From an uncultured Flavobacteriales bacterium (GTDB lineage Bacteria > Bacteroidota > Bacteroidia > Flavobacteriales > Schleiferiaceae): a stretch of DNA of 51,138 nt. Positions 32,615 through 41,157 of this stretch are shown in pieces. Position 1 is the stretch's first letter. Every line of letters begins with the position of its first letter. The stretch is from positions 1 through 51,138 of the forward strand of contig CALDGA010000161.1 in NCBI GenBank assembly GCA_937942085.1, given 5' to 3'. Position numbers and translations under genes: made by a program. The notes under the pieces are model-generated. The model had not been told where the DNA came from. It did not search any database and saw nothing but the letters and a program-made list of their open reading frames with translations.

Positions 32615-33043
32615 ATGAACGAAAAACCCGCTTACGATCCCAGTTCCCTGCAACTGATCTATTCAGTATTGTTAATGGCCCAATTAGTCATTACAGTAAT
32701 AGTCATGTATGTAGCACAAGAGCACGCCAACGTACGCTTCGAATGGGGCTATTGGAATCACATCGCTATTCCCATGATCGCTGGGGTTTTAGGCTCTTTA
32801 GGCAAGACCATTTGGAACAAGGGGATGGTGAAGATTAGTCAAACTCAGGAGATTGAAGATAAACTGCAGATATTGACGCGTATTCATATTTGGCAATGGG
32901 TAATGGTAGAATTGGCCACCATATTACTCCTGACCTATACATTGATGGAGTCGAACTTCTTTTACTTCATATTTGCCTTGGTGAATATCATCTATTTTTT
33001 CACCTTGCGTCCTAAGATTTTTAGTTTGACTGGAGGCATATGA
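32615..33043 (+). CDS. Small membrane protein with four transmembrane helices
   Basis: Protein of 142 residues with four hydrophobic segments (about 14-35, 48-64, 93-110, 113-131) and short polar loops. There is no signal peptide, and the charged loop KISQTQEIEDKLQILTRIHIWQW lies between helices 2 and 3. I do not recognise the family. It lies 6 bp after rimM and its stop overlaps the trmN6 start (ATGA), so it is part of the rpsP operon. Confidence 0.8.
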   Translation: MNEKPAYDPSSLQLIYSVLLMAQLVITVIVMYVAQEHANVRFEWGYWNHIAIPMIAGVLGSLGKTIWNKGMVKISQTQEIEDKLQILTRIHIWQWVMVELATILLLTYTLMESNFFYFIFALVNIIYFFTLRPKIFSLTGGI

Positions 33044-33765
33044 ATTACCTCAAACCGTTCGAAATGAAAGAATTCACCGTGGCGCACGATCAATGTGCGA
33101 TGCGGGTGAACACCGACGGATGCTTGCTTGGCGCCGTTGCGGGCGAGGAATTCAAGTCCGATCAAGTCCAACATGTGCTCGATATCGGCACAGGTAGTGG
33201 TGTCATTGCGATGCAATTGGCCCAGCGCTTTGAAAAGGCCTATGTAGATGCCGTGGAAATCCACGGCCCTAGTGCAAAACAAGCCACCGAAAACTTCAGT
33301 AAAAGCCCTTATGCCGGCCGAATGGTATGCTATCATGAGCCGATCCAAGAATATGAGCTGAATCTTCTATACGATCTGATCGTCAGCAATCCTCCCTATT
33401 TTGAGGCGGGCCCCACCAAATTAGATGCAGGTATCGCTGCGGCAAGGCATGCCCTAACCCTTGATTTCAAGAGTTTGGTGATGAATGCGGCACGATTATT
33501 AAAAAATAACGGCCAATTCTGGGTCATCCTCCCGTGTGACCAAAGCGACCGTTTCTTAGACGAAGCCATGGACGAAGGGTTGAGTTTAAAGACTATCATT
33601 CACGTGCACCCAAAAGCCGAACGTGAAGCCAACAGATGTATTTACGGGTTGTGTAAATGTGAGGTAGACGAACCCATACGCAAAAAGATCACCTTGTACG
33701 CGGAGGATCACCATTTTACCGAGGAGGCACGTGAAGTGCTCTCCCCTTTCTACGCTTCGCTTTAA
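33040..33765 (+). CDS. trmN6: tRNA1(Val) (adenine(37)-N6)-methyltransferase (TrmN6/YfiC)
   Basis: SAM-dependent enzyme of 241 residues that methylates A37 of tRNA-Val. The start KPFEMKEFTVAHDQCAMRVNTDGCLLG is a family mark, followed by the SAM loop VLDIGTGSGVIAMQLAQR and the amino-methylation motif NPPYF with its flanking SNPPYFEAGP. It ends the rpsP-rimM unit. Its stop overlaps the stop of the convergent saccharopine dehydrogenase-like gene by 4 bases, with no terminator between them. Confidence 0.93.
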   Translation: MNYLKPFEMKEFTVAHDQCAMRVNTDGCLLGAVAGEEFKSDQVQHVLDIGTGSGVIAMQLAQRFEKAYVDAVEIHGPSAKQATENFSKSPYAGRMVCYHEPIQEYELNLLYDLIVSNPPYFEAGPTKLDAGIAAARHALTLDFKSLVMNAARLLKNNGQFWVILPCDQSDRFLDEAMDEGLSLKTIIHVHPKAEREANRCIYGLCKCEVDEPIRKKITLYAEDHHFTEEAREVLSPFYASL

Positions 33766-35120
33766 TATCCGCTATACGGGACTGATTTCTCGTAGAATTG
33801 GACCCCGAAATCCGAACTAAGTTCCTCTAATATAGGCCCATACCATTGTGCGGTCATCGGTAATTGCACTCCTGTGCTTTCGATTTTTCCCTCTAAGATC
33901 AAGCGCGCTGCAATGGCCAATGGAAGCCCCACTGTAGCCGCCATAGCTGTTTGTGTGGCGCTCTGCCCTTCTACTCCCATGGAACTTTCCACCATGAAGC
34001 GCTCGCCATTCTTTTCCCAGCCAATCTTATGGTACATCACAATCAAATCCTTATCAGATTCTTCCAACGTCCACACCTGGCGGAGAATGTACTCCAAGCA
34101 CTGCGCCGGTGAGCCGGATTCAAACGGGAACATCTGAGATGAGAATAACCCCGCCCAAACTAATTTGTCCATTAAATCAGAATCCTGTGGGATACCCAGA
34201 TAGTATTTCAGCTTTAATTCCACACTATCCTGGGGATTATACGCTAGGAAGAGATTCGTGAATTCACGAAACGAAAGCAGATGAGTATTGGCGATTTGGT
34301 ACGAATCATCGGTCATGCCCAATTTCACAAAAGAATCCCAAGCACGCGCAAAACCGGGCCTACGCAACGTTCCTCTATAGAGTGTTTCCACATTTTCAAG
34401 GCCATATACTTCGCGGTATTTCAGACTGTCACGATTCGCGATCCCTTCAAATTTGCCAAACCCTTCTACATTCATGAATTCGGTTCTGCGGAAGACCATG
34501 TGCGGGGGAATGTATTTGTACTTTCCTTCTTGAATGAACTTCACAGTCCCTCCCTGCCCAGCCAGAACCACATTGCGAGGATTCCAAGTAAACTTATATC
34601 GCCAAGGGTTTCCTTCCTCAGAAGATGGGCTCAGCAAACCACCGGTAAAACTTTCGAAAAGCACCACCTTTCCACCATCACTTCGAATGGCATCTAAAAG
34701 CTTCATGGCGCTCATATGGTCAATCCCAGGGTCTAGCCCACATTCGTTTAAGAATACCAATCCTTCGCGTTGCACATCAGGGTTCAATTCGTGCATCTCT
34801 GGCGTTGCATAACTGGCCGTCACCAAATGCGCACCAAATTTCAAGCACATCTTCGCCACCGGTAAATGCATATGTGCGGGGACCATGGAAATGACTAATT
34901 GGCACCCCTTAATTTCCTCTGTTAGCGCCTGCTCATCCTGAATATCTAAGGCACCGGACGAAGCATGTGGCACCACCTCACCGAGGCGCTTGGCAGCCAA
35001 GGCTCCATCTCGATCGACCACCCTTAGCTCCCATTGATGGGATGCTATTCTCTTTTTGAGATATGGGACCAATTGCTGTGTGCTCAAACCAGCACCGATG
35101 AGTAGGATTTTTTGACGCAT
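33762..35120 (-). CDS. Saccharopine dehydrogenase (reductase) family protein
   Basis: NAD(P)-binding enzyme of 452 residues. It begins ILLIGAGLSTQQLVPYLKKR (Rossmann loop). The substrate domain has ECGLDPGIDHMSAMKLLD, FESFTGGLLSPSSEEGNPWRYKFTWNPRNVVLAGQGG, and YRGTLRRPGF, which match saccharopine-forming or -cleaving dehydrogenases of the Lys9 type. The reaction interconverts saccharopine with aminoadipate semialdehyde and glutamate, a step in lysine breakdown. No lysine-ketoglutarate reductase or aminoadipate semialdehyde dehydrogenase gene is beside it, so the metabolic role is uncertain. It is transcribed alone. Confidence 0.88.
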   Translation of the reverse strand: MRQKILLIGAGLSTQQLVPYLKKRIASHQWELRVVDRDGALAAKRLGEVVPHASSGALDIQDEQALTEEIKGCQLVISMVPAHMHLPVAKMCLKFGAHLVTASYATPEMHELNPDVQREGLVFLNECGLDPGIDHMSAMKLLDAIRSDGGKVVLFESFTGGLLSPSSEEGNPWRYKFTWNPRNVVLAGQGGTVKFIQEGKYKYIPPHMVFRRTEFMNVEGFGKFEGIANRDSLKYREVYGLENVETLYRGTLRRPGFARAWDSFVKLGMTDDSYQIANTHLLSFREFTNLFLAYNPQDSVELKLKYYLGIPQDSDLMDKLVWAGLFSSQMFPFESGSPAQCLEYILRQVWTLEESDKDLIVMYHKIGWEKNGERFMVESSMGVEGQSATQTAMAATVGLPLAIAARLILEGKIESTGVQLPMTAQWYGPILEELSSDFGVQFYEKSVPYSGY

Positions 35121-35213
35121 GAAGCGGTATATACTAAATTGCGGTTGTTACGAATTCAACTGTATGTGGAATTACCGTCCTAAATATAACACATCTTCGT
35201 GCCGATTAGGATG

Positions 35214-35221
35214 TAACTTTG
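35214..35221 (+). promoter_or_regulatory. -7 box directly before the DUF423 start codon
   Basis: TAACTTTG matches TAnnTTTG and ends 4 bp before the ATG. With the usual spacing to the start site, the transcript would begin at or beside the start codon. No -33 TTTG is clear. Confidence 0.5.
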
Positions 35222-35225
35222 AAGT

Positions 35226-35588
35226 ATGAAAAGAATTGCTGCAATTTTTGGAGGCCTTGCCGTGATCTTGGGCGCCTTAGGTGCACATGCACTCAAAGAT
35301 TTGTTGGACACAACTGCCATGGAAAGCTTTAAAACAGCCACCATGTACCAACTTTTTCACGCCATTGCCCTCGTTGCTCTTCCTTCTAACGAGAAATTTA
35401 TCTGGACTGCGAGATTTTGGATTGCAGGAATTCTACTCTTTTCTGGCAGCATTTACTTCTTGGTTTTCGATGAACTCATAGGCATGAACCTTTCTTTCAT
35501 TGGTCCCATTACCCCTTTTGGTGGCCTATTCTTAATTGCCGGTTGGATAGCGCTTTGGTTCGCATATCCCAACAAAACAAGTCATTAG
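35226..35588 (+). CDS. DUF423 family membrane protein
   Basis: Small inner-membrane protein of 120 residues with four hydrophobic segments (about 3-22, 43-55, 58-78, 88-112). DUF423 marks are GLAVILGALGAHALKD near the start, YQLFHAIAL, FSGSIYFLVF and GPITPFGGLFLIAGW near the end. The function of DUF423 is not known. A promoter box lies so close to the ATG that a leaderless or nearly leaderless mRNA is suggested. The gene stands alone between the saccharopine dehydrogenase-like gene and pckA. Confidence 0.9.
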   Translation: MKRIAAIFGGLAVILGALGAHALKDLLDTTAMESFKTATMYQLFHAIALVALPSNEKFIWTARFWIAGILLFSGSIYFLVFDELIGMNLSFIGPITPFGGLFLIAGWIALWFAYPNKTSH

Positions 35589-35653
35589 GATAATTTCTGA
35601 TTTTTCGCAGATAATTTTTGACGATTTAAGGCCCAATTCTATTCTAAGGTCTC

Positions 35654-35661
35654 TACATTTG
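35654..35661 (+). promoter_or_regulatory. Bacteroidota-type -7 box for pckA
   Basis: TACATTTG matches TAnnTTTG, 32 bp before the pckA ATG. The -33 region is weak. Confidence 0.5.
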
Positions 35662-35693
35662 TCATACCTATTATAGAACCAACCACATTACGA

Positions 35694-37298
35694 ATGACCA
35701 CCCAGAACCACCTTGAGTTTTTGAACTCATTGGGTATCATGCCGAACGTTGTGCATAGCAACTTGCATCCAGATGTTTTGGAACAGCATAGTCTTGGCCG
35801 AAACATGGCAGTGCGCTCAACCTTAGGTGCCCTAGCTATCCAGACCGGTAAATTCACCGGGAGAAGTCCAGAAGATCGTTTTATTGTCAAAGATTCGTAC
35901 ACCGAAGATGCCCTTTGGTGGGGAAGTATCAATAAACCGTTCACCACAACCCATTACAATCTCCTCAAACGAGATATTTGTCAGTACTTAAGTGACAAAG
36001 AAATTTATGTTCGTGATGCATTCGCCGGTGCACACCCAGCGTATCGCTTGTCTTTACGTGTTGTGAACGAGTATCCCTGGTCGAACCAGTTCGCTTATAA
36101 CATGTTCTTACGCCCGACACAAGAAGAGCTGCAAAACTTCTCTAATGAGTGGACCATCTTGAACGCGCCTGGCTTCTTAGCCAACCCCGATAAGCATGGA
36201 ACTAGACAAGAAAACTTTGCAGTATTGAATTTCACAGAGAAGTATATCCTGATCGGTGGTACTGGCTATACGGGAGAGATTAAAAAAGGTATTTTCAGCG
36301 CCTTGAATTTTATCCTTCCTTACGAGAAAAATGTGTTGAGTATGCATTGCTCGGCAAACGTAGGCTCTCAAGGAGATACTGCCATCTTCTTTGGATTGAG
36401 TGGCACTGGAAAAACCACCTTAAGTGCTGATCCAGAGCGTAAACTCATTGGAGATGATGAGCACGGCTGGTGTTCCGATGATACTATTTTCAATTTTGAA
36501 GGAGGATGCTATGCAAAGGTCATTGACCTGTCAGAAGAAAAGGAACCTGATATCTATCACGCCATTAAAAAGCACGCCATCCTCGAGAATATAATCATGG
36601 ATGAAAATGGGAATGTCGATTTTACGAATACGAGCATTACCCAAAATACACGCGTTAGCTACCCCATAGATCACATAGACAACATTCAACCGGGGAGTCT
36701 AGCTCAAAACCCTAAGAACATATTCTTCCTAACCGCTGATGCATACGGAGTCCTCCCTCCTATCTCGAAGTTAAATGCAAACCAAGCTGCATACCATTTC
36801 ATCTCTGGATATACGGCCAAAGTTGCTGGAACAGAGGAAGGGATTAATGAACCTAAGGCCGTTTTCAGTGCATGTTTTGGTGCACCATTCATGCCTTTAC
36901 ATCCAACGTATTATGCCACCATGCTATCAGAAAAAATGGAGGCAGCTGGTGTGAATGTGTGGCTTATCAATACCGGATGGGTTGGAGGAGCATATGGTAC
37001 AGGCAGTAGAATTAAACTGGGCTATACGCGCGCAATGATTCGAGCAGCACTATCTGGAGAATTGCAAGACGTAAATTATATCGAGCACCCCATCTTTGGT
37101 TTAATGATGCCGGAAAATTGTCCTAATGTTCCCACCGAATTGTTAGACCCAAAAAATACGTGGGCAGATAAAGAGGCATACGATCTACAAGCTATCACAT
37201 TGGCCAAGAAATTTGAGGAAAACTTTAAAACATTTGAAGATCAGGCCTCGCCTGAAATTCTAAAAGGCACCCCTAACCTCTATGTATCGGCTGAATAG
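35694..37298 (+). CDS. pckA: ATP-dependent phosphoenolpyruvate carboxykinase
   Basis: Converts oxaloacetate and ATP to phosphoenolpyruvate, the entry of gluconeogenesis. It has 534 residues, typical of the ATP class. Motifs seen are TGKFTGRSPEDRFIVKD, the kinase loop GLSGTGKTTLSADP (about 234-247), GDDEHGW with metal-binding Asp, NFEGGCYAK, and NTGWVGGAYGTGSRI with its active-site Arg. A strong intrinsic terminator follows the stop. The gene has its own promoter box and stands as a single-gene unit. Confidence 0.97.
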   Translation: MTTQNHLEFLNSLGIMPNVVHSNLHPDVLEQHSLGRNMAVRSTLGALAIQTGKFTGRSPEDRFIVKDSYTEDALWWGSINKPFTTTHYNLLKRDICQYLSDKEIYVRDAFAGAHPAYRLSLRVVNEYPWSNQFAYNMFLRPTQEELQNFSNEWTILNAPGFLANPDKHGTRQENFAVLNFTEKYILIGGTGYTGEIKKGIFSALNFILPYEKNVLSMHCSANVGSQGDTAIFFGLSGTGKTTLSADPERKLIGDDEHGWCSDDTIFNFEGGCYAKVIDLSEEKEPDIYHAIKKHAILENIIMDENGNVDFTNTSITQNTRVSYPIDHIDNIQPGSLAQNPKNIFFLTADAYGVLPPISKLNANQAAYHFISGYTAKVAGTEEGINEPKAVFSACFGAPFMPLHPTYYATMLSEKMEAAGVNVWLINTGWVGGAYGTGSRIKLGYTRAMIRAALSGELQDVNYIEHPIFGLMMPENCPNVPTELLDPKNTWADKEAYDLQAITLAKKFEENFKTFEDQASPEILKGTPNLYVSAE

Positions 37299-37322
37299 CC
37301 AGACGTAGATGTGTTGTGTTCG

Positions 37323-37353
37323 AGCCCGCGTTAAAAACGCGGGCTTTCTTTTT
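37323..37353 (+). terminator. Intrinsic terminator after pckA
   Basis: A 10-bp stem (AGCCCGCGTT / AACGCGGGCT) with a 3-base loop is followed by TTCTTTTT. It separates pckA from the phoH-like gene. Confidence 0.9.
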
Positions 37354-37386
37354 CCACAAACTATGGTTAGTAACTCGCAAGGGAAA

Positions 37387-37415
37387 TTGATTTTACCACT
37401 TCCTTCCAAATTTTG
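37387..37415 (+). promoter_or_regulatory. Possible promoter for phoH-like gene
   Basis: TTG at 37387-37389, an 18-bp spacer and AAATTTTG at 37408-37415 (one mismatch to TAnnTTTG) lie 31 bp before the ATG. The rest of the 148-bp gap holds only the pckA terminator. Confidence 0.35.
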
Positions 37416-37446
37416 CATTGGGTAATTTGACGCAAACATCTCTGTT

Positions 37447-38811
37447 ATGCCTGCCAAGAAAGCAACCACTCGTAAGAGCAAGCCTCGTAAAATCTTTGTT
37501 TTAGACACTTCTGTCATTCTTTTTGACCATAATTCCATCAACTGTTTTGAAGAACACGATGTCGTTCTACCCATCTCAGTACTAGAAGAATTGGACGAGT
37601 TTAAAAAGGGACACGATTCAAAAAATTACGAGGCTCGTGAATTCATTCGCAATCTAGATCGAATCACAGAGGGTAGAGATTTCACAAACTGGATTCCCCT
37701 AGAGGGAGAACAAAAAGGCTCCATAAAAGTCATTATGGATACCTCACGCACGGGCGTCGATGCTGAAAAAGTCCTGGGCAGAAAAATGGATCACCGCATT
37801 ATTAATGCCGCATTGAACATAGCCGATGAGGAACCTGGCCGCCCTACCATTCTTATTACGAAAGACATCAACCTCAGATTAAAGGCAAAAGCCTTAGAAC
37901 TCGAAAGTCAGGATTACTTAACAGGTAAAATCAAAGACGTCGACTCACTGTTCAAAGGCAAAGAAACCATTGAGAATTTCAATGCCCTTACCTTATCGAA
38001 TCTATATGAGCACAAGGCATTAGACATCGATGATGTCATAGCAGAAAACCCTGACTTTTCTCCCATTCCAAACTGTTTCTACATTCTGAAATCCGAAACA
38101 AGCAGCGGTCTCGCCTACTATAATGCCCACAACAAGACCTTAGATCATGTCGAAAAACGAAGCGTTTATGGCATAAAACCTCGTAATGCGGAACAGGCCT
38201 TTGCATTACATGCCATATTGAATCCAGATATTAAGTTGGTAAGCTTAACGGGAGTGGCAGGAACAGGGAAGACACTCATTGCACTTGCCGCCTCACTGGA
38301 GCAACGTAGAGATTTCAAACAAATCTATTTGGCACGACCAATAGTACCATTATCGAATAGAGACTTGGGGTATCTACCGGGCGATGCCAAAGAGAAGATC
38401 AATCCTTATATGCAACCGCTGTGGGATAATCTAAAGTTTATCAAGAACAACTTCTCTGATCGCGACAAGGAGTACAAGCAATTAGAGGCCATGGTAGAAA
38501 AAGAGAAAATTGTCATTACCCCATTGGCCTACATTCGAGGCCGATCATTGGCAAATATTATTTTCATCGTTGATGAGAGTCAAAACCTCACGCCACACGA
38601 AGTCAAAACCATTATCACACGTGCAGGCGAAGGTGCGAAATTCATTTTCACGGGAGATGTCCGTCAAATAGACACTCCCTACCTCGATGAACAATCTAAT
38701 GGATTGAGCTACCTAGTAGATAAAGTCAAAGGACACGATATGTACGCACACATCACATTAGAAAAGGGCGAACGATCCGCCCTCGCGAATTTGGCAAACG
38801 ATTTGCTATAA
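37447..38811 (+). CDS. PIN-PhoH family ATPase (PhoH2-like)
   Basis: Protein of 454 residues made of an N-terminal PIN-type ribonuclease domain and a C-terminal PhoH ATPase. The PIN part begins after a lysine-rich start and has VLDTSVILFD (catalytic Asp near residue 20) and ISVLEELDEFKKG with an acidic pair. The PhoH part holds the P-loop GVAGTGKTLIALA (about 269-281), IIFIVDESQNLTPHEVKTI (Walker B) and FTGDVRQID. Proteins of this layout have been described as RNA-unwinding, RNA-cutting enzymes. It is followed after 20 bp by the DHFR-like gene, which may be co-transcribed. Confidence 0.93.
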   Translation: MPAKKATTRKSKPRKIFVLDTSVILFDHNSINCFEEHDVVLPISVLEELDEFKKGHDSKNYEAREFIRNLDRITEGRDFTNWIPLEGEQKGSIKVIMDTSRTGVDAEKVLGRKMDHRIINAALNIADEEPGRPTILITKDINLRLKAKALELESQDYLTGKIKDVDSLFKGKETIENFNALTLSNLYEHKALDIDDVIAENPDFSPIPNCFYILKSETSSGLAYYNAHNKTLDHVEKRSVYGIKPRNAEQAFALHAILNPDIKLVSLTGVAGTGKTLIALAASLEQRRDFKQIYLARPIVPLSNRDLGYLPGDAKEKINPYMQPLWDNLKFIKNNFSDRDKEYKQLEAMVEKEKIVITPLAYIRGRSLANIIFIVDESQNLTPHEVKTIITRAGEGAKFIFTGDVRQIDTPYLDEQSNGLSYLVDKVKGHDMYAHITLEKGERSALANLANDLL

Positions 38812-38831
38812 CACCAATAAACCAAACTACC

Positions 38832-39365
38832 ATGGGCAGAACTATTCTTTACACCGCAGTATCACTTGACGGGTATATTGCTGATACAGAAGGAAAAATT
38901 GACTTTCTCGACCATCCTCGCTTCGATTTACCCGATGAGGATTATGGTTACGAAACATTTATGGAAGGGATTGATACCATTGTCATGGGGTACAATACCT
39001 ATGCACAAATTCTTCAGTTTGAAGGCGGATATCCCTATAAGGGTAAGCACAGCATTGTCTTAAGCCGTGATACAAATATTCCATTAGCAGATGAGAATGT
39101 TGAAGTCTTTACCGAAGGTTCCGTAGCTCTTTTGCAGGAACTAAAGGAACAAGGCAAGCAAATCTGGATCGTGGGTGGTGGTGCCACCAATGCCAGATTC
39201 CACGAAGCGGATCTCATTGATGAGCTGATCCTCACCTATATCCCTACCATGCTAGGCAATGGCATTCCACTATTTCGCGAAAATGAAGGGAAATCAGAAT
39301 GGAAAACTGAAGGCGTTAGATCCTATTCCAATGGCCTGGTTCAGCTCCATTTGGTGAGAAGCTGA
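38832..39365 (+). CDS. Dihydrofolate reductase-like (RibD C-terminal fold) protein
   Basis: Protein of 177 residues with the DHFR/RibD-C fold: TILYTAVSLDGYIADTEG at the start, TIVMGYNTYAQIL, IWIVGGGATNARFHEADLIDEL (the nucleotide-binding GGG loop) and MLGNGIPLF. Members of this group (YwjB/YyaP type) are annotated as reductases with unknown substrate. True FolA usually lacks the SLDGYIAD form seen here, and RibD would carry a deaminase domain. Its 3' end overlaps the 3' end of the convergent coaE gene by 25 bases. Confidence 0.87.
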   Translation: MGRTILYTAVSLDGYIADTEGKIDFLDHPRFDLPDEDYGYETFMEGIDTIVMGYNTYAQILQFEGGYPYKGKHSIVLSRDTNIPLADENVEVFTEGSVALLQELKEQGKQIWIVGGGATNARFHEADLIDELILTYIPTMLGNGIPLFRENEGKSEWKTEGVRSYSNGLVQLHLVRS

Positions 39366-39922
39366 TCCAACTTCTCTTGAAGTGCTTCAGGAGTACCTGA
39401 ATTATCTAAGACCTGGTGTGCCAAGTGCAATCTTTGCTCCTCCGGCAGCTGATTCCTCATTCGCGCCTCAACATCTTCCCTAGACCAATTTGAGTTGCGG
39501 CTTAGCACTCGGGAGATACGTAGTTCTGCTTCCGCATGGACTACCACTATGGTTTGGCAGCTTTGGTCGCCAATCTCTAGAGCAAGCGGGCTTTCTTTGA
39601 AAAGAAGAGCACTTGTTTGAGCGTTACGCCACCGCACAAAGTCTTCATGCACACGTGGATGTACGATAGATTCAAGGGATTCCTTTAGATCTGGATGATT
39701 GAAGATGCGCTTGGCTAATTCGGGACGATTCAATTCGTTTTCGGTATAAATAGCAGGGCCAAAAACTTCCATGAGTTGTTCTCGGATTTGGAGATTACTT
39801 TCCATAAGTGCCTTGGCCCGTATATCACTGTAGTAGACTGGAAATCCGCGTTGTTCCAGGTAGCTACAAACTGTACTCTTTCCGGAACCTATACCGCCCG
39901 TAATACAGATTACCTTACTCAT
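39341..39922 (-). CDS. coaE: Dephospho-CoA kinase
   Basis: Last enzyme of coenzyme A synthesis, phosphorylating the 3'-OH of dephospho-CoA. It has 193 residues. The P-loop is ITGGIGSGKSTVC (6-18), YYSDIRAKALM has the substrate-binding Asp, IVHPRVHEDF follows, and VVVHAEAELRISRVLSRN is the usual lid region. It overlaps the ybbR-like gene by 4 bases (ATGA) and ends inside the 3' end of the convergent DHFR-like gene. Confidence 0.95.
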   Translation of the reverse strand: MSKVICITGGIGSGKSTVCSYLEQRGFPVYYSDIRAKALMESNLQIREQLMEVFGPAIYTENELNRPELAKRIFNHPDLKESLESIVHPRVHEDFVRWRNAQTSALLFKESPLALEIGDQSCQTIVVVHAEAELRISRVLSRNSNWSREDVEARMRNQLPEEQRLHLAHQVLDNSGTPEALQEKLDQLLTKWS

Positions 39923-40800
39923 GGCTGCACATATTTTGGTTCGTAATTTAAAACCTCTACTCCCGGAGCAAGAGATCTGATATCAACCCTTAGCCTTTGA
40001 TCCTCCATGCGCCATTCTAGGTCAACATAAGACTCCGAGGTATTCATCAAAGTACTCATTGGGCCGCTCAACCATAAAACAATAGGATAATCCTGATTTT
40101 GATAACGGAGATTTACTTGTTGTTCTACCTCCGTCCAAGCATCTGTACTCGCAGAAAGATTTAACCAATTCACATTTGCACTGATGTACCTCGGAAGCTT
40201 ATCTAAAGGCAATTCTTTTTGATCCAAGCCATCCCAAACGAAGGACGGTGCAGTAACAGTCGGTTGAAATTCTGCCAATAAGGCTTCTGGCCCTATACAT
40301 TGAATACTATCCGGCTTTATGGTTGGGTGTTGTATCCAGCGATGACTTTCTGGAATGGATATATTTTGTGGAGATAGTAAAGTAATAGGCAAGGTTTTAC
40401 TGACTAGCGCACTAGAAGGAAAAATCAGAGAATCACCCGACCAATTGAATCTGTATTCTCGCCCATATTCCTGCTGGAGAATCGTTTGGATATCGACATT
40501 GAGTAGGTATGCGCTCTTTATTGAAGTCCTTAAAAAGTCATCCGAACCAAATTGAATCAACCGCTCATCAAACCTATCCATGAACAAGGCGTCCAGTCCA
40601 CTCGCTTCAATGATGATATTTAATTCCTGAGTGCTATCCTCAAGCCACAATCCATCTACTGTACGGCCCACAGCAATCAACTCCACATTGATCTGACGGG
40701 TCACCTCAGTATTGGAGATGCGCATGGCCAGCCATACCGCAAAAGCAAAGCCAATAAAAAGCAATGCTTCTAATCCTTTATTTGAGGTGATTTTCGACAT
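39919..40800 (-). CDS. YbbR-like domain protein
   Basis: Protein of 293 residues with one N-terminal transmembrane helix (about 9-28) and an extracytoplasmic part composed of weakly conserved beta domains. The short repeats ITLLSPQNISIPE... and INVELIAVG resemble YbbR repeats. Position between yajC and coaE is typical for the Bacteroidota YbbR-like gene, which supports the call although sequence similarity is faint. In Firmicutes YbbR (CdaR) regulates the cyclase CdaA; no cdaA is in this window. The ATG follows directly on a terminator-like hairpin, so its expression is probably controlled by read-through. Confidence 0.7.
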   Translation of the reverse strand: MSKITSNKGLEALLFIGFAFAVWLAMRISNTEVTRQINVELIAVGRTVDGLWLEDSTQELNIIIEASGLDALFMDRFDERLIQFGSDDFLRTSIKSAYLLNVDIQTILQQEYGREYRFNWSGDSLIFPSSALVSKTLPITLLSPQNISIPESHRWIQHPTIKPDSIQCIGPEALLAEFQPTVTAPSFVWDGLDQKELPLDKLPRYISANVNWLNLSASTDAWTEVEQQVNLRYQNQDYPIVLWLSGPMSTLMNTSESYVDLEWRMEDQRLRVDIRSLAPGVEVLNYEPKYVQP

Positions 40801-40824
40801 AAAAAAACCGGCATGTGCCGGTTT
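40801..40824 (-). terminator. Terminator-like hairpin between yajC and ybbR-like gene
   Basis: On the minus strand an 8-bp stem (AAACCGGC / GCCGGTTT) with a 4-base loop runs into a T stretch that directly touches the ATG of the next gene. It starts 13 bp after the yajC stop. It is either a partial terminator within the operon or a leader hairpin. Confidence 0.7.
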
Positions 40825-40837
40825 CTAAGTTACAATG

Positions 40838-41155
40838 TTACTTGTTGTATTGGGCACTGAGCTCTTTACTCACCGCGTTTTTTTCGATTTTCAATCGAGT
40901 GTTTTCACTCTCAATAATCAAATGCGTATCCCCTACTTCTAAAATTTTAGCGTGAATCCCTGAAGTCGTAACGATGCGGGCACCTTTCTTAACCTCTTGA
41001 CGGAACTTAGTTTCTTCCTTTTGCTTCTTAATCTGAGGACGGAAGAAAAATAAATACATCACCAAAAGAATAAGCATAAAGAAAGTGAAATTGGCATTCC
41101 AAAGTTGGCTCATATCACCGCCTGGTGAGGTTTGCTGTAGAAATAAAGTTGTCAT
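40838..41155 (-). CDS. yajC: Preprotein translocase subunit YajC
   Basis: Small inner-membrane protein of 105 residues that joins SecDF and aids protein export. It has a single transmembrane helix (about 20-40) with the FFFRPQIKKQKE mark right after it, then the cytosolic domain (KKGARIVTTSGIHAKILEVGD). It lies 2 bp after the DUF1573 lipoprotein gene and is followed by a terminator-like hairpin. Confidence 0.95.
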   Translation of the reverse strand: MTTLFLQQTSPGGDMSQLWNANFTFFMLILLVMYLFFFRPQIKKQKEETKFRQEVKKGARIVTTSGIHAKILEVGDTHLIIESENTRLKIEKNAVSKELSAQYNK

Positions 41156-41157
41156 TA

